Assembly (NCBI GenBank): GCA_964414815.1 | Contig: CAYPXY010000002.1 | Coordinates: 179,671 to 243,670 of the forward strand | DNA: 64,000 bases | Origin: Mariniblastus sp964414815 | Lineage (GTDB): Bacteria; Planctomycetota; Planctomycetia; Pirellulales; Pirellulaceae | Reading direction: 5' to 3' | In this document: positions 7,475 to 18,141 of the stretch, piece by piece | Layout of the letters: every line of letters begins with the position of its first letter | Numbering within the stretch: the stretch's first letter is position 1 | Notes under the pieces: model-generated | Told to the model about the DNA's origin: nothing | Database searches by the model: none | Seen by the model: only the letters and a program-made list of their open reading frames with translations | Program-made: the position numbers and the translations under genes

Positions 7475-8319
7475 AAATCGGTGTAATCCCAAAGCGAAAT
7501 GAATTATTTGCATTTGCCTGCCTCCAGGCATGCTGCCTCATTCTGTTATTCGCAATTGTAGTTAAATCACAGTGGTTGATCCTGGGAGTTTTGTCAGACT
7601 CCTTTTTTCCCAATTGGCTTTTGATCGGATTTGACTTGACCATCTTGCTCTCCTCAATTGTCATCGCGAAACGAAACGTCGGTTTCGCGATCTGTTTCCT
7701 TGCGATCGTCTTTTCAGGGTTTTCATTTTTTCATTTCTACAATCTTGGAAAACCGTGCGGCTGTTTTGGCGCAACATACTCCACATGGATTTCTGTAATG
7801 TTAAATATCTCGATTGCGATGGGACTGGCGATCGTATGGTTCGTAGAAAAATTATCGTACGCCTTGTTAGGAATGTTTTTGTGCATTGCATCGGTTGGCA
7901 TGAGTCTTTACTTGGTTTCCCCTCGGACTAACTTGTCGATCGTCAATTTTTGTGACTTTGTTTCTGAACAACAGCCATTCACACTGATCAATACCAACTC
8001 ACCCGATTTTTCAAAAGGGAATTGGGAGGTTTTCGTGCTCGAACGTGACTGCGAAAAATGCTGTAGCCTTGCAGCAGATCTACTTGGCGATTCCCTGTTT
8101 CTGGCCGACTTGGTTCTTAACGCAAAAGCCTTTGCTGTCTACCAAGGAGAAAGCGCTGATTTTTGGGAAGTGGCCAATGTTCGCCATTCTGATCTAGTTA
8201 GGGTGATTCCCGTCCAGTTGACGATTCAAAACGGCAAAATCATTCGTTGTAAAAAGGGTCGAGAACTCTTTCGACGCGAACTCCCAATTTCCAACTTGAA
8301 GAAATCTACCGGATTTTGA
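7471..8319 (+). CDS. MauE/DoxX-like membrane protein fused to a thioredoxin-like domain
   Basis: A 282-residue protein starting with TTG at 7471, overlapping the previous stop by four bases. The N-terminal half has about four membrane helices with the signature KPCGCFG at about residue 94. That is the conserved cysteine motif of the MauE family, membrane proteins that accompany disulfide formation (MauE is needed for methylamine dehydrogenase maturation). The C-terminal half, from about residue 165, looks thioredoxin-like: a beta strand leading to LERDCEKCC (Cys about 194 and 197) with helix and strands after it. One protein could therefore move electrons between the membrane and exported thiols. 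With a 12-cysteine exported peptide in the same operon, a role in its disulfide chemistry is a natural inference. It closes the operon. Confidence 0.75.
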   Translation: MKIGVIPKRNELFAFACLQACCLILLFAIVVKSQWLILGVLSDSFFPNWLLIGFDLTILLSSIVIAKRNVGFAICFLAIVFSGFSFFHFYNLGKPCGCFGATYSTWISVMLNISIAMGLAIVWFVEKLSYALLGMFLCIASVGMSLYLVSPRTNLSIVNFCDFVSEQQPFTLINTNSPDFSKGNWEVFVLERDCEKCCSLAADLLGDSLFLADLVLNAKAFAVYQGESADFWEVANVRHSDLVRVIPVQLTIQNGKIIRCKKGRELFRRELPISNLKKSTGF

Positions 8320-8370
8320 GACTAGAAGCCGATTTTACCAAAAAGACGGAATCCACGAGACGGAATCCGC

Positions 8371-8390
8371 GAAGGGTTGCCGGATTGTGC
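8371..8390 (+). repeat. Single arm of element B
   Basis: GAAGGGTTGCCGGATTGTGC, the same arm that ends element B at 1843 (reverse complement there). No partner arm is visible nearby, so this is a solitary or broken copy in the gap between the operon and the PAP2 gene. Confidence 0.55.
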
Positions 8391-8440
8391 TGTTATCACT
8401 AGGCTCGGCTTTGGGGCTAAATTTGGATCGTGGGGTGACT

Positions 8441-9040
8441 TTAGCTGGCTTGTTCCAGCCTACTGATTCGGGCAAGCAGCAGCGACACCAGATAGACGCT
8501 CAGCACGCCGATCATGGCGCCTGCAATCACATCGGTTGGATAGTGAGCCTGTTTGATGATGCGCTGAAGCCCGACAAGCGTCGCCAGGGTGAACAAATAA
8601 CCTCGGGCATGCGGATAGAGCAGCGCCAACGAACTCGCCAGCGCAAACGCCATGGTAGTGTGGCCGGATGGAAATGATTGTAGCTCGCTTCTGGAAAACA
8701 TGGATTCATCAACGTCGGTCTCAAGTCCGGCCACGGTCGCGGGTCTCGGTCGCTCGACCAGATGTTTGATGGATGTCGAAATACTGACCGCGAGCAGAAC
8801 GGAAGTGAGGATAAACAACGTCATTTTTCGGCGGGGCGGATCAAAGAACCAGATCGTTGCCAGTACAAACGCACAGAAAACACCGCTGCCCATAAATCCA
8901 GTGAAAATCAGGATTGCATCGAAATCTCCCCGCAGGTTGATGCTGGCCGTGTATTGCTGAATTCGGCTGTCGAGCAGAAAGTAGCTCAGGATGCCGGATA
9001 GTCCAGCGGAAGCGAGAAACAGGACGACGACGCGATGCAT
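8441..9040 (-). CDS. PAP2-superfamily membrane phosphatase
   Basis: A 199-residue membrane protein of the type 2 phosphatidic acid phosphatase superfamily. All three signature blocks are visible: KHLVERPRP (the K-x6-RP motif), FPSGHTTM, and QRIIKQAHYPTDV (the R-x5-H-x3-D motif with Gln where Ser is usual). Such enzymes dephosphorylate lipid phosphates or undecaprenyl pyrophosphate at the outer face of the membrane; which one cannot be told. I choose ATG at 9040 (MHRVVVLF). The frame stays open upstream for 88 codons, but that stretch is GGGATGA tandem repeat and element A, giving a nonsense PHPSSLI peptide. It lies downstream of a DegT aminotransferase on the same strand. Confidence 0.88.
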   Translation of the reverse strand: MHRVVVLFLASAGLSGILSYFLLDSRIQQYTASINLRGDFDAILIFTGFMGSGVFCAFVLATIWFFDPPRRKMTLFILTSVLLAVSISTSIKHLVERPRPATVAGLETDVDESMFSRSELQSFPSGHTTMAFALASSLALLYPHARGYLFTLATLVGLQRIIKQAHYPTDVIAGAMIGVLSVYLVSLLLARISRLEQAS

Positions 9041-9046
9041 GGTGAA

Positions 9047-9102
9047 GGGATGAGGGATGAGGGATGAGGGATGAGGGATGAGGGATGAGGGATGAGGGAT
9101 GA
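9047..9102. repeat. GGGATGA heptanucleotide tandem repeat
   Basis: About eight near-perfect tandem copies of GAGGGAT/GGGATGA directly upstream of the PAP2 start. Shorter runs of the same unit lie at 9302-9330 and 10573-10600, bracketing the aminotransferase gene. A slippage-prone microsatellite; length variation could alter the PAP2 leader. Confidence 0.85.
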
Positions 9103-9192
9103 AAGAGGGAGTAGGGAGTAGGGATGAAGTTGGAAAAAATTGGGGTAGACGTTCACGCATTGTCTTGGGTTGCGAGGGGTCGAGCGTGAGGG

Positions 9193-9290
9193 GATCGGGA
9201 GTCTTTTCGTTGGAGGTAGCGAAGCAGCATGGACAAAGATGACGACACGCTACTGTCGATAGCGAGTATTTCAAGAAAAGACTCCCGACC
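9193..9290. mobile_element. MITE-like element A, copy 2 (98 bp)
   Basis: Ends GATCGGGAGTCTTTTC (9193-9208) and GAAAAGACTCCCGACC (9275-9290), nearly perfect inverted repeats. Same ends and almost the same length as the copy at 1156-1254, with a different interior. Confidence 0.7.
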
Positions 9291-9321
9291 CCTCGCCTTT
9301 TCATCCCTCATCCTTCATCCC

Positions 9322-10566
9322 TCATCCCTTCAAAAAGGCTGGCTGTAACCACTTGGGGGATCGGGCGCCTGATTGAACGATGATTTTCGCCATCCGCTCG
9401 AGTTCCGAGTCGGGCATTCGGGAATCAAAAGGTAAAAACAGAATGTGGTCGAGTATGAAGCGGCAATGAGGCAAGCACTCTTTTCCCACGATCTCCAGCG
9501 ACGAGCGGCTGGTGGCGTCGAAACCGGCCTGCCAAAGTTGCCGCGCAAGTACCCGCGGCTCGTCGACCAGCAATGCCAATACCCAATAGGTCTGACGATC
9601 CATCTGACTGCCGGGCGAGAGAAATTCGACATTCGTATTCACCTCCGCTTGACTGGCCAGTTCTTGCAATCGTTTGAAAAATCGTACGGCTCGTTGCTGG
9701 CGGTCTACCATCGTCGCTGCATTAAAATTTTCCAGCTTGCTGGCCAGTAACCTCAGCAATGGCAGCGAAGGCTGATGACGGATTTTGGTGAAAAAATGGG
9801 GGCCAGGAAATCCACGAGCGGCCTGCGAAATAAACTCATCGTGATCTTTTCCTCGAAGGCGGAAGGAACGAGCCAACAAGCTCATTCCGATTCTTGAACT
9901 GATTCCCTTGATCGCCGCATACTTCAAAATGCGTTTCAAAAATGCCGAACGGCTTTGCATCCGCCAGCTCGTCTGGAGCGCCAGCATCCTTGCCAGGATT
10001 TCTTCACGCCGAACCCGCAGCACGGCACCGGCCAAAGCAGTATTGGTTTTGATGGGGCCAAAGCTGAACATCGAGAGATCGGCTCGCGGGTCGCCCAGAT
10101 CATGGTTGCCGACATAGGACTGGGCACAGTCTTCAATCAGCAGTAGTTGGTGTTGCCGAGCGAGTTCAAAGTACGGATCGAGATCGACCAACCCCCCAAA
10201 CAAATGTGCAATCAACAGTGCTTTCGTGTGAGGTGTAATGGCCCGCTCAATGGCTTCGACGGAGGGGGCCAGCGTCAACGGGTCCAGGTCCACGCCCACC
10301 GGAACCAAGCCATGATGTTCGACAATGCGCTGCATGTCCGGAATATTCAAGCCCGACATGATGATCTGGCTTCCCGGTGGCCAATTGGTGCTTTGCAAAA
10401 ACAGATCGAAACCGCTGCGCACCGAGAGGCAGGTCAACGTCTCTTCCGAACCCCACACTCGATGGATTCGCTGGAGCGCCAGACGTGGATCGGTTGGGAA
10501 AGTGCATTGAAGGGCACCCCAAGCCAGATCGCGGCGACGGATATCAATGTTTTTCCTGACCCACAT
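9322..10566 (-). CDS. DegT/DnrJ/EryC1/StrS-family PLP aminotransferase
   Basis: A 414-residue fold-type I PLP enzyme. LLIEDCAQSYVG (about residues 141-152) is the family's Asp region that contacts the pyridine ring. FSFGPIKTNTALAGAVL (about 168-184) contains the likely Schiff-base lysine in the position expected for the DegT family, here in an IKT context. Members transfer amino groups to keto-sugars during surface polysaccharide or antibiotic sugar synthesis; some are regulatory. The C-terminal part is more diverged. ATG at 10566 follows a short GGGATGA run. With the PAP2 gene downstream on the same strand, a cell-surface glycan or lipid role is plausible but inferred. Confidence 0.82.
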   Translation of the reverse strand: MWVRKNIDIRRRDLAWGALQCTFPTDPRLALQRIHRVWGSEETLTCLSVRSGFDLFLQSTNWPPGSQIIMSGLNIPDMQRIVEHHGLVPVGVDLDPLTLAPSVEAIERAITPHTKALLIAHLFGGLVDLDPYFELARQHQLLLIEDCAQSYVGNHDLGDPRADLSMFSFGPIKTNTALAGAVLRVRREEILARMLALQTSWRMQSRSAFLKRILKYAAIKGISSRIGMSLLARSFRLRGKDHDEFISQAARGFPGPHFFTKIRHQPSLPLLRLLASKLENFNAATMVDRQQRAVRFFKRLQELASQAEVNTNVEFLSPGSQMDRQTYWVLALLVDEPRVLARQLWQAGFDATSRSSLEIVGKECLPHCRFILDHILFLPFDSRMPDSELERMAKIIVQSGARSPKWLQPAFLKG

Positions 10567-10623
10567 TTTTAGGGATGAAGGATGAGGGGTGAGGGATGAA
10601 AAATCGCAGTAGCACGTTTCAAT

Positions 10624-13869
<3,246 letters not shown>

Positions 13870-13965
13870 GATCCGGTTTTCAGGGTTCAGTTTTTAGTGT
13901 TCAGGGTTCATTGAGTCAGCGATTTGACAAGATGCCCGGGATACGGGTGGCCTGGTGGAAATCCC

Positions 13966-14019
13966 AACCCGAAGCGTGAGCGAGGGAGGAATCGCGGTCC
14001 CTCGCTTACGCTTCGGGTT
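13966..14019. repeat. REP-like palindrome (copy 2)
   Basis: Arms 13966-13987 and 13998-14019, 22 bp, one mismatch, core CCCGAAGCGTGAGCGAGGGA. Bracketed by CCTGGTGGAA at about 13951 and CTTCCACCAG at about 14057, so the full nested element spans roughly 13935-14095. Confidence 0.85.
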
Positions 14020-14217
14020 AAGATTGGAATATTACCAACAGCGATCCACGAGGCTTCCACCAGCCCAGATAACGGGTATCCGGGAGTGTCGAGAAATCGA
14101 TAGGGCCTATTCGAACATTGAGTACCAATCACTGTCAACGGGCGACGGAACGCAGCATGTAAAAGGCGAAGGAAAAGCCGTTGTTCGCCGCCTTTTTTAG
14201 CGATGGCGGGAGAGGAA

Positions 14218-14295
14218 GTAGGCCGGAACTGCGGCCGCGGTGGCAAATGCTTGCGGAATGGTGGCCTCCATTCCCGCGACCTTGTTGCGGCCTAC
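14218..14295. repeat. Element E, copy 1 (about 78 bp inverted-repeat element)
   Basis: Begins GTAGGCCGGAACTGCGGCCG and ends TTGCGGCCTAC, giving short imperfect inverted ends. A related copy lies at 17750-17822 with the same CCGGAACTGCGG start and a CCTTGTTCCGGCCTAC end. Confidence 0.55.
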
Positions 14296-14316
14296 TTGCT
14301 TGTTCCGGCTAACTGG

Positions 14317-15105
14317 CTACCTGCCTTTTGCGTCGCTGGCCTCGTCCTTTGATTCCGTGACGCCTTCCTTTGATTCCGCGGCCTCGTCCTTCGATTCTTC
14401 CGTTGGTTCTGCTGTCTCGGGTTGGGGCTCGATCAGCCTCAGCGAATTGAGGAACGCTTCGGCGGTCCCTTTATCGTATTTTTCCTCCAGCATGATGGCC
14501 GTCACCTGAAATTGCCTTGGCCCGACGAGGAAAACGCGACTGCTTCCCTGATAGACTTTTGCTTCGTGGGCGTAGCGAAACTCGTAAGCCAAGCCGGGGT
14601 AGTTGCGATAGCGAATTTTTTTGCCTTCGGAAAGTTTTCGGCCTCCCACGCTCAGAATGCTGCCTTCCATCGCTCCGAGAAGCGTGTCGTTCACCAGTTC
14701 TTCGCTTGGCTCCACCGGCAAATCGAAATAGGAGAACAGGAACAGGCCCGTTTCTTCATTGAATGGCACGGAGTAGCTCCGAAGTTTGACCGGAGGCTGG
14801 TCGGGCACCGGAACGATCATTCGCTCCACCAACCTCGGCTTGGCAGGCGTTTTGAATTCCGCGTTGGCGTCCGCCGGCTGGAAGTCCTGCCAAAGCAAGG
14901 TATCCGAGTTTACGAAGAACTTGAGTTCTTCTGGTTCGTCCTGCTTGGTTTCATTCTGCTTGGCTTCGTCTTGTTTGGTTTCATTCTGACGAGAGCCACG
15001 TGCCTGAGCCTGGGCTGCGGAAGCGACTTCGGTCCAACATGCGGCAGCAACCAGCATGCATAAGCCCGTCTCAATGAAACGCATTGCCTGTATTTTAATA
15101 TTCAT
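14317..15105 (-). CDS. Secreted protein with charged repeat segments, unknown function
   Basis: A 262-residue exported protein. A signal peptide (GLCMLVAAACWTEVASAAQA) is followed by a low-complexity stretch of QNETKQDE-type repeats (about residues 37-57). Then comes a globular region of about 150 residues, and an acidic tail of ESKDEA-type repeats. The globular part (SVGGRKLSEG and QFQVTAIMLEEKYDKG) is compatible with a PsbP/DUF1795-like fold, but this is a guess from the pattern. The repeat segments are encoded by near-tandem DNA and likely vary in length. ATG at 15105 is used; ATG at 15084 is an alternative. No operon partner: carB lies downstream beyond a repeat-rich gap. Confidence 0.7.
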   Translation of the reverse strand: MNIKIQAMRFIETGLCMLVAAACWTEVASAAQAQARGSRQNETKQDEAKQNETKQDEPEELKFFVNSDTLLWQDFQPADANAEFKTPAKPRLVERMIVPVPDQPPVKLRSYSVPFNEETGLFLFSYFDLPVEPSEELVNDTLLGAMEGSILSVGGRKLSEGKKIRYRNYPGLAYEFRYAHEAKVYQGSSRVFLVGPRQFQVTAIMLEEKYDKGTAEAFLNSLRLIEPQPETAEPTEESKDEAAESKEGVTESKDEASDAKGR

Positions 15106-15289
15106 TTTGGCGGCGAAATTGGGGGGGTACGAGATTTCATGTAATCATCATTGCCATGACGTTCTACCATTGTAAACTATTCGAACCGCAAAGAAAAATG
15201 ACAACCATTTTGGCCGAGTTCGACAGCATCCTCGGTCTTGTTTACGATTTGCCCGATTATCACGGTTTTTACCCATTCCCGAGGTCCAT

Positions 15290-16666
15290 TTGAGCAGCCC
15301 CAGCCGTAGCGGTGCGTTCGACGCCGTCGTCGATCAACGTGTTGAAAAATTCAGTGAAAGCGTCAGTTTTGACCGGCGGCTCTATCCGCAGGACATCGAG
15401 GGCAGTATCGCGCATGCTCGAATGCTGGCCGATCAGGGATTGCTGACCGCCGACGAGCGTGATCAGATTGTCGAAACCCTTCGGGCCATTCGAGTACAAC
15501 TGGACGACGGATCATTTCCCATTTCGGTGTCCATGGAAGATATTCACATGAATATCGAGCAGGCATTGATTGACAAACTGGGCGACACCGGCCGAAAGCT
15601 TCACACGGGCCGCAGCCGCAACGATCAGGTCGCCACCGATTTACGGTTATGGGTGCGCGACGCGATTGACGAACTGGATCGACGGTTGGCGGATCTGCAA
15701 CAGGCATTCGTGGGGCGATGTGAGCAGGATGCCGACACGATTCTGCCTGCCTATACGCACATGCAGCGCGCCCAACCGGTGCTGGCCGCCCATTATTGGC
15801 TGGCCTATGTTGAAAAATTTCAGCGTGACCGGGACCGATTGCAGGACTGCCGTCGGCGGGTCAATCGGTGCAGCCTCGGCACTGCGGCACTGGCGGGAAC
15901 CAGTCTTCCCATCGACCGGGAAAATGTGGCCAGGCAGCTTGGGTTTGAAGGCGTGGTCGCCAACAGCATCGACTCCTCAAGCGACCGCGATTTTGTGCTT
16001 GAGACGCTGTTCTGCCTCAGTACCATCGCCATCCATTTAAGTGGCTGGGCGGAGGAATGGATCCTGTGGTCGACGACCGAGTTTGATTTCATCCAGTTGC
16101 CGCACGCATTCTGTACCGGCTCGTCGATCATGCCGCAAAAGATCAATCCGGACGTGCTGGAGCTGACGCGGGGCAAGTCGGCTCGAGTGATTGGAAGCCT
16201 GCAGACACTGTTGGTGCTGACCAAGGGGCTTCCGCTGGCCTACAACCGGGACCTGCAAGAAGACAAACCACCGCTCTTTGATGCGGTTGATACGGTGGTT
16301 GCCTGTTTGACACTGGCGACTCCGTTGGTCGCCGGAGCGACGCTCAAGCGTGAGTCGATCGAATCGAGGCTGGAGAAAGGATTCCTCGATGCTACGACCT
16401 TGATGGAGTTCCTGATCAAAAGAGGCATGCCGCAGCGAAAGGCCCATCATCTGATCGGCGAGCTGGTTCGGCGGGCGACGGAGGAGAAAAAGACATTGGC
16501 AGAGTTGCCGCTGGAAGTATTCCAGAAGCTCGACCCCGCGATCGATCGTTCAGTTTACGAAGTTCTGGGAGTCAAGAATGCGGTCAACGCGTTTCAAAGT
16601 TTAGGATCAACCAGCCCGCATCGGGTGGCAGAGCAGGTCGAAATCTGGCGGGCGAGATTGGGATAG
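15290..16666 (+). CDS. argH: Argininosuccinate lyase
   Basis: A 458-residue enzyme of the fumarase/aspartase superfamily that cleaves argininosuccinate to arginine and fumarate, the last step of arginine synthesis. The signature loop GSSIMPQKINPDVLELTRGK (about residues 280-299) is intact, as is the substrate-binding HTGRSRNDQVATD (about 104-116) and THMQRAQP (about 156-163). Length is normal. TTG at 15290 is chosen: GAGG lies at 15281-15284, and the protein then opens with RSGAFD and FSESVSFDRRL, as family members do. The gene stands alone; the DUF2007 gene downstream is on the other strand. Confidence 0.97.
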   Translation: MSSPSRSGAFDAVVDQRVEKFSESVSFDRRLYPQDIEGSIAHARMLADQGLLTADERDQIVETLRAIRVQLDDGSFPISVSMEDIHMNIEQALIDKLGDTGRKLHTGRSRNDQVATDLRLWVRDAIDELDRRLADLQQAFVGRCEQDADTILPAYTHMQRAQPVLAAHYWLAYVEKFQRDRDRLQDCRRRVNRCSLGTAALAGTSLPIDRENVARQLGFEGVVANSIDSSSDRDFVLETLFCLSTIAIHLSGWAEEWILWSTTEFDFIQLPHAFCTGSSIMPQKINPDVLELTRGKSARVIGSLQTLLVLTKGLPLAYNRDLQEDKPPLFDAVDTVVACLTLATPLVAGATLKRESIESRLEKGFLDATTLMEFLIKRGMPQRKAHHLIGELVRRATEEKKTLAELPLEVFQKLDPAIDRSVYEVLGVKNAVNAFQSLGSTSPHRVAEQVEIWRARLG

Positions 16667-16679
16667 AGTACCGTTACAG

Positions 16680-17108
16680 CTATTCGGGTTGCCCAATATC
16701 CGGATCGGAATAAGGTGCCATGCATGACCAACATTGTGCAAAACCTGCATCCACCGTCTCGCCGCATTGACAGACCCATTCGGGTATATCCGTGTCACTG
16801 GTCCTGGAAAGATAGTCATGCTTGATTTGCAACGCCTTCTCGGCAACGGACTCGAATACAAGTACCTCGATCCAGACCGCAGAGATTCTTCCGAACAACG
16901 ACGCACCGACGGATTGTGCCGAAGTTTCGTTTGATACGGCAGCGCTGATCCCGTGATTCGCAAGTTCGATCCGAAGTAGGTGTGCTTCAGCGGCGTTCTC
17001 GAAAGTCGCGAGGACCACGAGTTTGTCATGTAGGCCTCCAGAATCCGGCGGAGTATGGTCGGTGTCTGAAGCTTGACGATGTGGCGGTTCAGGCGGGGTA
17101 GGTGTCAT
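16680..17108 (-). CDS. DUF2007 protein with C-terminal zinc ribbon
   Basis: A 142-residue protein from ATG at 17108. The central region (VVLATFENAAEAHLLRIELANHGI) is the start of a DUF2007 domain, a small ferredoxin-like fold named putative signal transducing. The C-terminus has a four-cysteine zinc ribbon (CQCG and CWSC, about residues 112-128). The frame is open far upstream, but that part is the repeat field and gives Cys/Pro-rich nonsense; ATG at 17162 would add 18 residues with CNRKRCDRC and cannot be ruled out. It converges on argH, with only 13 bases between the two stop codons. No function can be assigned beyond likely metal binding. Confidence 0.75.
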   Translation of the reverse strand: MTPTPPEPPHRQASDTDHTPPDSGGLHDKLVVLATFENAAEAHLLRIELANHGISAAVSNETSAQSVGASLFGRISAVWIEVLVFESVAEKALQIKHDYLSRTSDTDIPEWVCQCGETVDAGFAQCWSCMAPYSDPDIGQPE

Positions 17109-17195
17109 TGTATCCAAAAGGACATTACATCGGTCACAACGTTTACGATTGCAAAGCAGCATATCAAATTGAAATGCTAGCGAGTAGTGTTGCAA

Positions 17196-17575
17196 AAAAC
17201 GAAGAGGGGCACAAACAAAGGACAGGCACCTGCCCCTGGCAGGCACAAACAAAGGACAGGCACTTGTCCGGTCAGGGCGCAAACAAAAGGGCACAAACAA
17301 AGGACACAAACAAAGGACAGGCACTTGTCCGGGCACAGGGCACAAACAAAGGACAGGCACTTGTCCGGTCGGTGAAGACAAAGAATGGTGAAGACAAAGG
17401 ACAGGCACCTGTCTGGTTTATGATAAACAAAGGACAGGCACTTGTCCGGTCAGGTGAAGACAAAGGACAGGCACCTGCCTGGTTTGTTTTTGAAGCCAAA
17501 CAAAGGGACAAACAAAGGGGAAAAACAAAGGACAGACAAACAAAGGACAGGCACCTGTCTGGTTTATTTTTGTGA
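17196..17575. repeat. Field of degenerate AAAGGACAGGCACYTGYC repeats
   Basis: About ten imperfect copies of an 18-22 bp unit built around ACAAAGGACAGGCACTTGTC, with irregular spacers made mostly of ACAAACAAAGG. Each unit contains a small palindrome (GGACA...TGTCC or CAGG...CCTG). Spacing varies from about 20 to 45 bases and the spacers themselves are repeats, so this is not a CRISPR array. On the complementary strand it reads as CPLFVPxRTSA-like nonsense. Confidence 0.85.
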
Positions 17576-18141
17576 ATTATTATACATTTGTTCGCGAGAT
17601 TGTAATCAACTGCTCATGCCTTTAGGCGGCTGGATAGTGTCTGAAGTTGGGTAAGTAGGCGGGAGCAAGCAAAACGCCGAATAAAGCCTGCCATTCCGCT
17701 GTTCTTTCTGCGTTTGCGGCGTTCCTGTAAAAAACCCGCCGGTGGCGAAGCCGGAACTGCGGTCGCGGTGGCATATATAGCGGTGTTGGGGCTCTTTCTC
17801 CTGCGTCCTTGTTCCGGCCTACAAAAAAAACGCACCTTCAAAAATTGTGCCATAGGGGCGGGGTTCGATGAGTCAACCGCAGCTGGCGCCGATAATCGCA
17901 GATTTGAGATTCGTTAATTTCGAGCATGGGTATGAAGTGAGATCGCGTTTTTCCTGCTCGATTTTTGACCTGCCGGTGATTAAACTGGGACATTTGCGGT
18001 TCTTTGCCCTGAAAACATGGAAAATGGTTTGCGTGCCGAACTGGCCCGGTACTGCCCAAACCGTTTACGCAATGATTACAATCGGCATAAAACTTCCAGA
18101 CCTAATGGGGTTACTTCGGCATTGACGATCCAGCTTTGGAC
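17576..18141. other. Gene-poor region with element E, copy 2
   Basis: Element E copy 2 spans about 17750-17822 (CCGGAACTGCGGTCGCGGTGG ... CCTTGTTCCGGCCTAC). A short open frame at 17868-18125 has no features that persuade me it is a gene. Otherwise nothing recognised. Confidence 0.5.

Larger units (their letters stand above)
13870..14316. other. Gene-free region upstream of carB, filled with repeats
   Basis: This 447-base gap holds the REP-like palindrome (13966-14019) with outer CTGGTGGAA/TTCCACCAG arms, and element E (14218-14295). A GC-rich hairpin followed by CCTTTTTT lies near 14161-14199. I see no gene. Confidence 0.6.

Noticed and set aside
17196..17575. Possible CRISPR array
   Set aside because: Repeat units differ in length and sequence, spacing is irregular and the spacers are themselves repeats. 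It also lies 21 kb from the cas genes.
17868..18125. 85-codon frame before the HEAT gene
   Set aside because: No ribosome-binding site, domain or recognisable pattern; ends just before the next gene by chance as far as I can see.
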